Source: Roseiarcus sp963816065
GTDB lineage: Bacteria > Pseudomonadota > Alphaproteobacteria > Rhizobiales > Beijerinckiaceae
Direction: 5' to 3'
Length of the DNA stretch: 64,000 bases
Assembly: GCA_963816065.1 (NCBI GenBank)
Contig: CAWFJG010000019.1
Location: 258,462 to 322,461 of the forward strand
Shown in pieces: positions 44,046 through 52,713 of this stretch; position 1 is the stretch's first letter, and every line of letters starts with the position of its first letter. Under the pieces are notes generated by a model. That model did not search any database and was not told where the DNA came from. It saw only the letters and a program-made list of their open reading frames with translations. A program made the position numbers and the translations under genes.

Positions 44046-45683
44046 ATGCCTTTCCGCCTAGATCGGCGCGCTGCGGCGGTCGCGCTCGTCTTCTGCCTCA
44101 TGGCGCCGATTGGCGCGGCCCTCGGGTTTTCGACCGATTGGCCTGCGCCGCCCTCGGTCGAATTCGGCGAGCTTTATCGCGCGGTCGAGATGGCCGGCCT
44201 CTTTGCCGACCAGAAGGCCTTCGCCGACGCCGCCCCGCGCGCGCCGCCCGCCGAGGTCATGGCGGATTACGACCGGGAGAAGGGTCAGCCGGGGTTCGAT
44301 CTCAAAGCCTTCGTCGATGCGTCATTTCAGCCTGCCGCCGCAGGCTTTCCCGGCCTACCTGCTCCGACCGGACGAGGACGTCCGCGCCTACGTGCGCGGT
44401 TCCTGGCAGGCGCTACAGCGCAAACCGGACGAGGTCGAGCCCTGGTCGTCGCTGCTGCCGCTCGACCACCCTTATGTCGTCCCGGGCGGCCGCTTTCGAG
44501 AGATCTACTACTGGGACAGCTATTTCGTCATGCTCGGCCTCCTCAGCGACGGCCGCCTCGACCTCGCCCGCGACACGCTCGACAATTTCGCCTCGCTGAT
44601 CGGCCGCTACGGCCATATCCCCAACGGCAACCGCAGCTATTACCTCAGCCGGTCGCAGCCGCCGTTCTTCTCGCTGATGGTCGAACTGATCGCCGCCCGG
44701 GAGGGGGACGCGGTCCTGACCCGATACCTGCCGGAGCTCGAGGCCGAATACGCCTACTGGATGGACGGCGCCGGCGACGCTCGCGCCCGGGTCGGCCTTC
44801 CGCCACGTCGTCCGGCTGCCCGACGGCGTCCTGCTCAATCGGTGCTGGGACGATCGCGCCGCGCCGCGCGACGAATCCTATCGCGAGGATGTCGAGACGG
44901 CGCGGCGCGCGGACCGTCCGGCCGACGAGGTGTACCGCGATCTCCGGGCCGGGGCGGAGACGGGATGGGACTTCAGCTCCCGCTGGCTCGCCGACGGCAA
45001 GACGCTCGCGACCATACGCACCACCGCGATCGCCCCGGTCGACCTGAACGCGCTGATGGTCCATCTCGAGCAGACGCTCGCCAGGGCCTATCGGCTGAAG
45101 GGCGACGCAGGCGCCGCCGATCGGCTTCAGGCTGCGGCGGACGAGCGGGCGGCTGCGATCCGGCGGCTGATGTGGAACGCCAAGGGCGGCTTCTTCGCCG
45201 ACGCTCTGTGGCGGGAGGGGCGTCAGAGCGACGCCCTGACCGCGGCGACGGTCGTCCCGCTCGCGTTCGGCCTCGCCAGTCCGGACGAGGCCCGCGCGGT
45301 CGCCGAGACGCTCCGAGCGCGGCTTCTCGAGCCCGGCGGCCTCGGAACGACGGCCGTCGAGACGGGCCAGCAGTGGGACCGGCCGAACGGCTGGCCGCCG
45401 CTGCAATATCTGGCGATCAAAGGGTTGAGCGCCTACGGCGAGCGGGACCTCGCCCGCGAGATCGCCCGACGCTGGATCGAGACGAACGTTCGCGGCTACG
45501 CGGCTTCGGGCGTCCTGGTCGAGAAGTACGATGTCGCCCGCGCTCCGGACGAAGGTCCGCGCGGGCGGTCGCGGCGGCGAATACGCGCTGCAGGTCGGCT
45601 TCGGCTGGACCAATGGCGTCCTGGCTGGGCTGGTGGCCGAGTATCCCGACCTCGCCGCCAAGGCGCTGGGCGAGGCGCCCTGA
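44046..45683 (+). CDS. Periplasmic alpha,alpha-trehalase, GH37 (three frameshifts)
   Basis: Splits trehalose into two glucoses. Signal peptide in RRAAAVALVFCLMAPIGAAL. Trehalase signature 1 is PGGRFREIYYWDSYF; signature 2 is QQWDRPNGWPPLQYLAIKG; the end has GGEYALQVGFGWTNGVL. Three single extra bases, near 44335, 44792 and 45562, break the frame; with them removed the blocks join smoothly (ASFSLPPQAFPAYLLRPDED; GSAFRHVVRLPDGVLLNRCW) into 544 residues, normal for the family. The ATG has GGGAGG before it. Stop is 2 bases from that of the convergent MFS gene. Gene looks functional apart from these bases. Confidence 0.87.
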
Positions 45684-45685
45684 CC

Positions 45686-47292
45686 TCACCCCTCGACGGT
45701 CGCCGGATGGAGCAGGGCGGCGAGCTTTCGCCGCTTGTGGCGCTCCCGCTTGGGCGCGACGAGCAGAGTGATCTTGGGCGGCTCGGTCAAATATTTGTGC
45801 GCCTCGGCCTCGACCAACTGGTCGGCCTTGGTCACGCGCGCGCGCAGATGCCTGAGTTCGAGCAGGGACTGGATCAGGAAGTTCTCGACCACCCGGCCGA
45901 CTTGCGCCGTGTCCTCGAAGACATTCCAGGCGAAGGCCCCGTCGCGCTTGCGCTCGAAACCGATCTCCTGCATGGCCGCCAGAAACGTCGCCCTGTCATT
46001 GGGGTCGATGTGGTATTCGACCGTCACCAGAACCGGCCCCTGCTCCTCGTCGACCGCCCGGCCGATCACCCGCTCGCGCCAATGCAACGACGGCGTAAGG
46101 TCCAGCGCGGCGGCGGTCTGAAGCTTCTGGCGCCATGTGGCGATCATGGCGACGAAGGCGCCGGCGGCGGCGATATAGAGCGTCGGCGGCAGACCCCATT
46201 CGCTGGCGACCTTGCCCCACAGCGCGCTGCCGATGGTCATCGCGCCGAAATAGGCGGTGAGCAGGATCGCCATACCCCGCCCGCGCACCCAGTCGGGCAG
46301 CGCCACCTGAGCCGACACGAACAGCGTCGTCATCATGATGGTCCACGAGGCCCCGGCGAGAGGCTCGCCGCCAGGGCCAGAGTCAGACCCTTCGCCGCGC
46401 CATACATCGCGAGCGCGACGATCGTCCCGACCGTCGCAAGGGCGGCGAGCCCGTCCGGGCCGAGCCGCTCCTTCAGCCAGTTCAGGCCCAGCGAGCCCAC
46501 GATCGATCCGAGGCCGATCATGCCCATCAGAACGCCGTAGATCGCCGCCCCGTTGTGCATCTGGTTGCGCGCGATCAGCGGCAGCAAGGCCCAGTAGGCG
46601 CTTCCGAACAGGAAGAAGGCGGCGGCGCGGATGAGGGTCGCGTCCATGTCCCGGTTGTGGCGAACGTAGCGAAGGCCGGTTCTGACCGCGTTGGTCAGGC
46701 GTTCGGCGGGCAGCGTTTCCTTGGCCTTGCGCGGCGCCCGCCACCAGACGACAGCCGCCACGATCGCCAGGTTTCCGACGCAATAGCACCAGAACGGGAC
46801 GCCGATGCTGAACGCCGCGATCGCCAGACCGCCAACGGCCGGACCGACCGCCCGGCTGACGCTGTAGGAGGCGTTGTTGACGGCGATGGCGCTGTCGAGG
46901 TCCTCCTTGGGCACAAGCTTCGGGGTGACCAGTTGCCAGACCGGCGCGGCGATGGCCCCGCCGACCCCGAGCGCGAAGGTGGTCATGAGCAGGATCGTCG
47001 GCTCGGCCAGCCCGCCGCTGACGATCACGGCGAAGGCGATCGAGATCACGGCGACCGCCGCCTGCGCGCCGATCAGGAGGCGGCGCGCGTCGACGATGTC
47101 AGCGAGCGCGCCGGCCGGCACGGTCAAAAGGAACATCGGCAGCATGGTCGCGACCTGGACCGCCGAAACCATCATCGGATTGGGATTGAGGTTCGTCATC
47201 AGCCAGCTCATCGACGTGTCGAACATCGCGATGCCGACATTGGACACCGAGCTGGCGATCAAGATGACGGTGAACGCGCGATGGCCGAACAC
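45686..47292 (-). CDS. MFS exporter, PF05977 type, with C-terminal alpha/beta-barrel domain (frameshifted)
   Basis: Major facilitator of the EntS-like 'transmembrane secretion effector' type. First ten helices: SSVSNVGIAMFDTSMSWLMT, MLPMFLLTVPAGALADIVDA, ASYSVSRAVGPAVGGLAIAA. One missing base near 46367 separates the last helices (GASWTIMMTTLFVSAQVALP) and the C-terminal dimeric barrel-like domain (VEYHIDPNDRATFLAAMQEI). Repaired length is 535 residues. The GTG at 47292 opens the readable frame; an extra base near 47300 may hide a slightly longer N-terminus. It is a paralogue of the gene at 48437 on the other side of the stress-protein gene. Substrate unknown. Confidence 0.83.
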
Positions 47293-47576
47293 GCCCCATC
47301 GCGACCCACGAACTCAAGGACGGCCCGGCCTCGTCGCTGGATTGGCTGGTCAATCGGCGCTCCGCCCTTTGAGCCGCTGGCGGCCACGGGGCCGGCCGCG
47401 ATGGCAGATGGCAAGGCTTTTCGGCCTTTTCAAGCCACTGAGGCCATCCGACGCCGGCGAACGCGCTCATATCGCAGGACGAGACTTGTTTTCGTTCGCT
47501 CGACGGCTTACCTCCGGCCGGCCGCTCCGCGCTCGGCTTTCCTCGAACGGCACGGGTTTCCGGCGCGGAGGACAAA

Positions 47577-48404
47577 TTGGCGCTCTCCACCCTCATGGTC
47601 TCGATGCGCGTCGGTCAGCCCAATGCGGCGATGCTGGCGGTCGTCGTCGATCTGGCGAAGCGGTTCGGCTCGCAAATCGTGGGCGTCGCGGCCCGCCAAG
47701 TCTCGACCCACGCCTATGTTCGCGGCGCCGGCCCGTTCGAGCCGAAGGACTACGACCCGCACAAGTTCGTCGACGAGGCGCGGGCGGCGGAAGACGAGTT
47801 CCGGGCCGCGCTGTCCGGGTTCCCGTCCATCGAATGGCGGATGCAGATGACCTCGGGACCGGCGCAAGACTACGTTGCCGGCGAAGCCCGGTGCGCCGAT
47901 GTCGTCGTCGCCCCCGTCGACGGGCGCGAGCGGCCCTTCTTTCCCTCCGGGCAGGCCGAGATCGGCGATCTTGTGATGCGCCTCGGGCGACCGATCTTGA
48001 CGACGCCGACAGGCGTGACCGGTATCGGGTTTCGGCAGGCCTTGGTCTGCTACAAGGAGGTGCGCGAGGCGCGCCGGGCGCTGGCCGACTCGCTTCCCTT
48101 CCTGCAGGCGATGCAGCGCGTCCATGTGGTCGAGGTCACCGAGGCCGGAGGGACGGAGGGCGCCGGGCGCCGGCTGAACGACGTCAAAGCCTGGCTGGCT
48201 TGCAACGGCGTCGAGGCCGCCTGCGAGGCGTCCCCCGCCGTCGGCGGATTGGCCGAACAACTGGCTACGCTGGCGGCGGACTTGCAGGCGGACCTCGTCG
48301 TCGCCGGCGCCTTCGGCCACAGCCGTCTGCGCGAATGGGCGTTCGGCGGCGTGACCCGTGACTTTCTCCTGCGCAGCGACCGCTGCGTGCTGTCGTCTCA
48401 CTAG
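47577..48404 (+). CDS. Universal stress protein, tandem-domain
   Basis: A 275-residue UspA-family protein. Both halves have the Rossmann-like fold: the first opens STLMVSMRVGQPNAAMLAVV, the second has FRQALVCYKEVREARRALAD and ends with the nucleotide-binding pattern VAGAFGHSRLREWAFGGVTR. The Gly/Ser motif G-x2-G-x9-GS is only partly kept. The start is a TTG at 47577 with GGAGGA five bases before it. It lies between two related MFS exporters and probably heads the transcript with the second. Confidence 0.87.
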   Translation: MALSTLMVSMRVGQPNAAMLAVVVDLAKRFGSQIVGVAARQVSTHAYVRGAGPFEPKDYDPHKFVDEARAAEDEFRAALSGFPSIEWRMQMTSGPAQDYVAGEARCADVVVAPVDGRERPFFPSGQAEIGDLVMRLGRPILTTPTGVTGIGFRQALVCYKEVREARRALADSLPFLQAMQRVHVVEVTEAGGTEGAGRRLNDVKAWLACNGVEAACEASPAVGGLAEQLATLAADLQADLVVAGAFGHSRLREWAFGGVTRDFLLRSDRCVLSSH

Positions 48405-48436
48405 AATCCGCGCGAGGGAGGCGCAAAGAGCGACGC

Positions 48437-50080
48437 ATGGAGACGCCCGCCCCGGAGACGTCAGCCGACCGGCGAATGGCGTGGCTCGGCGCATTCGCGC
48501 ATCTGCCCTTCGTCGTGGTCTGGCTTGCCAGCGCCATCGCGCTGGTCGGAATGTCGATGTACGACACGGCGTCGGGGTGGCTGATGACCACGCTCGACCT
48601 CAGTCCGTTGGCTGTGTCGCTGGTGCACGCCGCGACCAATCTGCCGATGTTCCTGTTCACCCTGCCGGCCGGGGCGCTCGCCGACATCGTCGATCCGCGC
48701 CGGTTGATCCTCTATATCTCCTGCGGGATCGCCGTGCTGATCGTGGTGTTCGCGAGTCTCGTCTCGGCGCAGCTCGCCTCTCCGGTTTCGCTGCTGCTGA
48801 CGACCTTTTTTCTGAGCGCGCTCTGGTCAGTGAACTCGCCCTCCTGGCTCGCGATCCTGCCGGCGCTAGTCTCGCGATCCGATCTGCCGGGGGCCATCGC
48901 GGCGAACGGGGTTGCCTATAACCTGAGTCGCACCATCGGTCCGGCGCTCGCCGGCGTCATCATCGCCAAGCACGGCCTCTCCGCGCCGTACTGGGCCTTC
49001 GCGCTCACCAATGGGGTCGTGATCGCGGCGCTCCTGTGGTGGCGCGCCCCGCCGAAGCCGACCGCGACTTTGCCGGCCGAACGGCTGACCGGCGCGCTGC
49101 GCACGGGAATCCGGCACGCCATCAACAACCGGCTGTTCCGTGCGACCCTGGTGCGGACCTTGGGGGTCTACCCGTTCGCCGCCGCCTATTTCGGCCTCAT
49201 GCCGTTGATCGCCCGGGATTCCGGCGAGGGCGCGGAGAGCTATGGCCTGCTGCTCAGCATGATCAGCGCCGGGGCGCTGTTCGGCTCGCTGGCGCACCGG
49301 CACTTGCGGCCACTCGTCAATCTCGACTGGATGGCCGCGCTCGGGTCGGTCGGGACCGCCGTGGCGCTGTTCCTGTTCGGTTCGAGCCATGACTTCGGCG
49401 TTCTGCTTGCCGCCACCTTCTGCGCCGGCGCGGCGTGGGTGCTCGTCCTGACGAGCCTCTATGTCTCGGCGCAGAACGTCCTGCCGCAATGGGTCCGCGG
49501 TCGCGGCCTGGCGATCTTCCTCACCGTCATATTCGGGGCCGTCGCGGTCAGCAGCGCCGCCTGGGGTCAGGCGGCTGCGAAGTTCGGCGTGAGCCACGCG
49601 CTCTTTGCCGCCGCCGCCGGCGCGCTTCTCGGCATTCCGCTGACCTGGCCGTGGAGATTGCACAACGCCGAGGCGGTCGACCTCACGCCGTCGCTCCATT
49701 ACAAGTCCCCCCCGTCCGTGGAGGAGATCGCCGACGATCGCGGACCGGTGCTGGTCAAGATCGACTACCGCATCGATCCGAAGGACCGCGAGCGCTTCCT
49801 GCGCGCGGTCGACGAACTCGGCGAGCAGCGGCGCCGGGACGGCGCGTTCGCCTGGGGCGTGTTCGAGGACCTGGACGTGTCGGGCCGCTACGAGGAAGCC
49901 TACATGATCGAAACATGGCTCGACCTCTTGCACTTTCGCGAACGGGTGACCAAGGAAGACCGCGTGATCGAGGACGATATCCGGACCATGCTGACCGCGC
50001 CGCCAAACATCGAGTTCCTCGTCGCCGCCGAGCGCCAGGCGCAGCGAAGCGGCCGGTCCGGCGCGACCGTCGGAGCGTGA
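48437..50080 (+). CDS. MFS exporter, PF05977 type, with C-terminal alpha/beta-barrel domain (intact paralogue)
   Basis: A 547-residue exporter with the same plan as its paralogue at 45686-47292: WLASAIALVGMSMYDTASGW, MFLFTLPAGALADIVDPRRL, VAYNLSRTIGPALAGVIIAK, and the C-terminal domain IDYRIDPKDRERFLRAVDEL with DGAFAWGVFEDLDVSGRYEE. No frameshift. The stop overlaps the start of the next gene (GTGA), so the reductase is co-translated. Likely exports a small molecule; substrate unknown. Confidence 0.9.
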   Translation: METPAPETSADRRMAWLGAFAHLPFVVVWLASAIALVGMSMYDTASGWLMTTLDLSPLAVSLVHAATNLPMFLFTLPAGALADIVDPRRLILYISCGIAVLIVVFASLVSAQLASPVSLLLTTFFLSALWSVNSPSWLAILPALVSRSDLPGAIAANGVAYNLSRTIGPALAGVIIAKHGLSAPYWAFALTNGVVIAALLWWRAPPKPTATLPAERLTGALRTGIRHAINNRLFRATLVRTLGVYPFAAAYFGLMPLIARDSGEGAESYGLLLSMISAGALFGSLAHRHLRPLVNLDWMAALGSVGTAVALFLFGSSHDFGVLLAATFCAGAAWVLVLTSLYVSAQNVLPQWVRGRGLAIFLTVIFGAVAVSSAAWGQAAAKFGVSHALFAAAAGALLGIPLTWPWRLHNAEAVDLTPSLHYKSPPSVEEIADDRGPVLVKIDYRIDPKDRERFLRAVDELGEQRRRDGAFAWGVFEDLDVSGRYEEAYMIETWLDLLHFRERVTKEDRVIEDDIRTMLTAPPNIEFLVAAERQAQRSGRSGATVGA

Positions 50081-50670
50081 CCGGTTTGCGCGTTCTCGTC
50101 GTCTACGCTCACCCTCTCGAGACGAGCTTTCTGTCGGCGGTCCACTCCCGCGTTGTCGATGCGCTCGGGACCCGCGGCCACGTCGTCGACGATCTCGACC
50201 TCTACGCCGAGCGCTTCGATCCGGCGCTGTCGGCCGAGCAGATGCGCTACTATGTCGATCCGGCGCGCAATACCCGCGAGGTCGAGGCTTACGTCGCGCG
50301 GCTATTGGCGGCCGAAGCGCTGGTTCTTGTGTTCCCGGTCTGGTTCGACGGCCTTCCCGCGATCATGCAGGGGTATTTCCAGCGGGTGTTCCTGCCCGGA
50401 GTTGCGACGGTCATCGACGCCGATGGATTGTTCCATCCGAATTTGCAGAACCTCGGGCGGATGGCGGCGGTGTGCGCCTATGGCGAGAGTCGGTCCGACA
50501 TCGCCAGGAAGGACGATCCCCCACGCCGGTTCGTACGCGACAACATCGGCGCGCTGATCGATCCCAACGGGCGCCTCGACTATCACGCGCTCTACGGCAT
50601 GAACTTCTCGACCGCGCCCCGGCGCGCCGCCTTTCTCCGCAGCGTGGCGCGCGCTTTCGCCGCCTGGTGA
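50077..50670 (+). CDS. Flavodoxin-fold NAD(P)H oxidoreductase
   Basis: A 197-residue protein of the NQO/MdaB (Flavodoxin_2) family: opening LRVLVVYAHPLETSFLSAVH binds the FMN/FAD phosphate, and LVFPVWFDGLPAIMQGYFQR is the family signature near residue 85. Such enzymes reduce quinones or drugs by two electrons. The GTG at 50077 overlaps the MFS stop. A position in one operon with an exporter and a stress protein suggests a detoxification unit. Confidence 0.88.
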   Translation: MTGLRVLVVYAHPLETSFLSAVHSRVVDALGTRGHVVDDLDLYAERFDPALSAEQMRYYVDPARNTREVEAYVARLLAAEALVLVFPVWFDGLPAIMQGYFQRVFLPGVATVIDADGLFHPNLQNLGRMAAVCAYGESRSDIARKDDPPRRFVRDNIGALIDPNGRLDYHALYGMNFSTAPRRAAFLRSVARAFAAW

Positions 50671-50728
50671 GGCCGCGCTCTCAGGGGTCTAGCCCGAACT
50701 TCCGGCGTTTCTGAGCGCAAGTCGTTGA

Positions 50729-52573
50729 TGTGACTCGATTGCGGGATTGCGATCTGCCTACGCGGCGATCTTGAGGCCGAGGAGACCGAAGGCTCGGGTT
50801 TGGGTTGGCGTGGGTCTGGACAGGATCGTGGTTGGGCGGGCGTCGCCGAAGCGGACGCTGTTGCGGGTCAGGTTGGCGAGGTCCGAGAGGAGTGTGCGGA
50901 AGCTGTGGACGGGCTGGCCGTCCTCGGTGCGTCTGGTGATGGCCTTGCGACGCGCCGCGGGCGAGACTTTGGCCTTGGCGACGGGGGATGCGCGCTCGGC
51001 GGCGGCGGCTTTAAGATCGTCGTCTTTGAACAGCATCGGGGCGAGGTCTCGCTTCATGCGCCAGATGACGTAGTAGGCCAGCATGCACAGGAAGACATGG
51101 GCGCGGACGCGATGGGCCCGGCGATGGTGGATCGGGCGGACGTCGAGGTCGCCGGATTTGATGTCGCGGAAGCCGCGCTCGGCGTGGCTGAGGCCCTTGT
51201 AGGCGAGGACGAGGGCGGCGGCGGGGAAGCCGTCTCCGGGAAGAGAGCTTCGGATCACATATATGCCGTCGAGGGCGGCTTCGGCGGCGATCGCCTCGGC
51301 CTTGCGCGACCATGTGAGGCCAGTCTCGGTGATGGCGAGGTCGAAATGCTTGGCCATGTGGCGACGGTCGATGACGGCGCCGACCTTGAGGGCGATCTTG
51401 TCCTGGCCGCGGAGCGGGTTGCGCTTTTTCTCGGTCATCGCGCGGATCTTGATCAGCGCCGTCTCGGTCGCCTCGAGGAGTTCGTCGCGCTTGCGCGCGC
51501 GCTCGGCGGCGAGCCCCGGGTTGCGGCAGACGATGAGGCGCTCGCCGGGATAGTCGTCCGAGACGATCTCCGCCATGTCGCGCTCGTCGAACAGCGAGGG
51601 CTGCAAGGGGCCGCCCTCGGCCGCGAGCGCCTTGATCGCCGGGGCGCGCAGCGCGGTGATCCAGTCGAAGCCGGCGGGCGCGAGATCGGCGTCGATGCGC
51701 GCCTTGGTGATCATGCCGCGGTCGCCGACGAGCACGATGCGCTTCAGCCGGAAGCGCGTGCGTAGCTTCTTGACCTGATGGGCGAGCGTGGTCGGGTCGC
51801 CGAGATTGCCCTCGAACACCTCGACGGCGACCGGACAGCCGTCCGGCGTGCACATGAGACCGAAGACGATCTGCGGCCGGTCGCCGCGATGGTCGCGGCT
51901 GTAGCCGAACTGCGCCAGCTCGCAGCGCCGCCCTTCGAGGTAGCTCGGGGTGACGTCGTAGAGCACGAGCACGCCGTCCTTGAGATGGCGCTCGGCGAGG
52001 GTCTTTTCGACGCTCGCCTGGTTGCGGCCCAAGAGGTCGAGGGCGGCGTAGAGTTCGTCCTCGTCGACCTCGCCGAGGTCGAGCACGGCGCCGAGCGAGT
52101 GGGCGGCGGTCGCCTCGCTGAGCTGGCGGGCGGTGGCGAGCTTGGCGGCCGGCTCGACGATCCGCGCCACGATCATGGCGAGGATCAGCCTAGACGGGCG
52201 GTCCGGCCCCTTCGGCAACATCTTGTCGAGCCCGAGCCGGCGCGCCGTCCCGAGCGCGGCGGCGACGTGGCCGTGCGCCAGCGCGCGGGCGATCTCGAAG
52301 CGCTCGACTTCGAGCGGCGCGAGGGTCTCTCCGGCAAGAACCCGGCGTAGGCTATCGATCTTCGCCTCAGGCCAGTCGGAGATGTTGGCAAGCGTGCGCG
52401 ACTTGACCTTACCGTCCTCCCGATAGCTCTCGCGCAAGAGGACGGCGGGCGGCGAATTGCGGTTGGGAATGCGCGTGACGTACATGATCAGCTTGAATCA
52501 TGGCCTAGCGGTCAAATCAAGCGATCTTTTACATGCCTACATTTTTGGCAGAAATTCCCGCAATGCCGCACAA
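50729..52573. mobile_element. IS1634-type insertion sequence, complete
   Basis: An insertion element of about 1.84 kb holding one transposase gene on the minus strand. Imperfect inverted repeats can be seen: left TGTGACTCGATTGCGGGATT then GCGATCTGCC (50729-50757), right, reverse-complemented, TTGTGCGGCATTGCGGGAAT then TTCTGCC (52547-52573). ATTGCGGGA and TCTGCC are the shared cores. Exact ends and target duplication were not resolved. The element separates the reductase gene from the phospholipase D-like gene. Confidence 0.75.
50758..52485 (-). CDS. IS1634 family transposase
   Basis: A 575-residue DDE transposase of the IS1634/IS4-like group. Signatures: VLVLYDVTPSYLEGRRCELA with the first Asp, GYSRDHRGDRPQIVFGLM, RIVLVGDRGMITKARIDADL with the second Asp, and the YREK-like region in YKGLSHAERGFRDIKSGDLD with the catalytic Glu. 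Full length and without frameshift, so the element may be active. Confidence 0.92.
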   Translation of the reverse strand: MYVTRIPNRNSPPAVLLRESYREDGKVKSRTLANISDWPEAKIDSLRRVLAGETLAPLEVERFEIARALAHGHVAAALGTARRLGLDKMLPKGPDRPSRLILAMIVARIVEPAAKLATARQLSEATAAHSLGAVLDLGEVDEDELYAALDLLGRNQASVEKTLAERHLKDGVLVLYDVTPSYLEGRRCELAQFGYSRDHRGDRPQIVFGLMCTPDGCPVAVEVFEGNLGDPTTLAHQVKKLRTRFRLKRIVLVGDRGMITKARIDADLAPAGFDWITALRAPAIKALAAEGGPLQPSLFDERDMAEIVSDDYPGERLIVCRNPGLAAERARKRDELLEATETALIKIRAMTEKKRNPLRGQDKIALKVGAVIDRRHMAKHFDLAITETGLTWSRKAEAIAAEAALDGIYVIRSSLPGDGFPAAALVLAYKGLSHAERGFRDIKSGDLDVRPIHHRRAHRVRAHVFLCMLAYYVIWRMKRDLAPMLFKDDDLKAAAAERASPVAKAKVSPAARRKAITRRTEDGQPVHSFRTLLSDLANLTRNSVRFGDARPTTILSRPTPTQTRAFGLLGLKIAA

Positions 52574-52647
52574 ACCCTCACCTTTCCGCCCTACCCCTCT
52601 CGGAAGTTCCGCTTAGGGCAAGATGAGTTCGAATCGAACTCGGGCCA

Positions 52648-52702
52648 AAGACCCTCATCCGGCCTCCTGGCCTCCTTCCCGGGAAAGCTGGAGAAGGGGA
52701 CG
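52648..52702. repeat. REP-like hairpin repeat
   Basis: GACCCTCATCCGGCCTCCTG followed by CCTTCCCGGGAAAGCTGGAG and AAGGGGA: the CCTTC/GAAGG-type arms around CCCGGG are those of C/T-rich REP elements scattered in many proteobacteria. Lies in the 230-base gap between the insertion sequence and the phospholipase D-like gene (minus), just past the gene's end. Confidence 0.5.
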
Positions 52703-52713
52703 CAGCCGGAAGG

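Noticed and set aside
47099..47596. Minus-strand frame of 165 codons before the MFS gene as a separate gene
   Set aside because: Only its last part could belong to the MFS N-terminus in a shifted frame; the rest is antisense of the stress-protein start and intergenic DNA.
52621..52645. GAGTTCGAATCGAACTC as a tRNA T-arm
   Set aside because: No acceptor stem, anticodon arm or CCA follows; it is a simple near-palindrome by a REP-like repeat.
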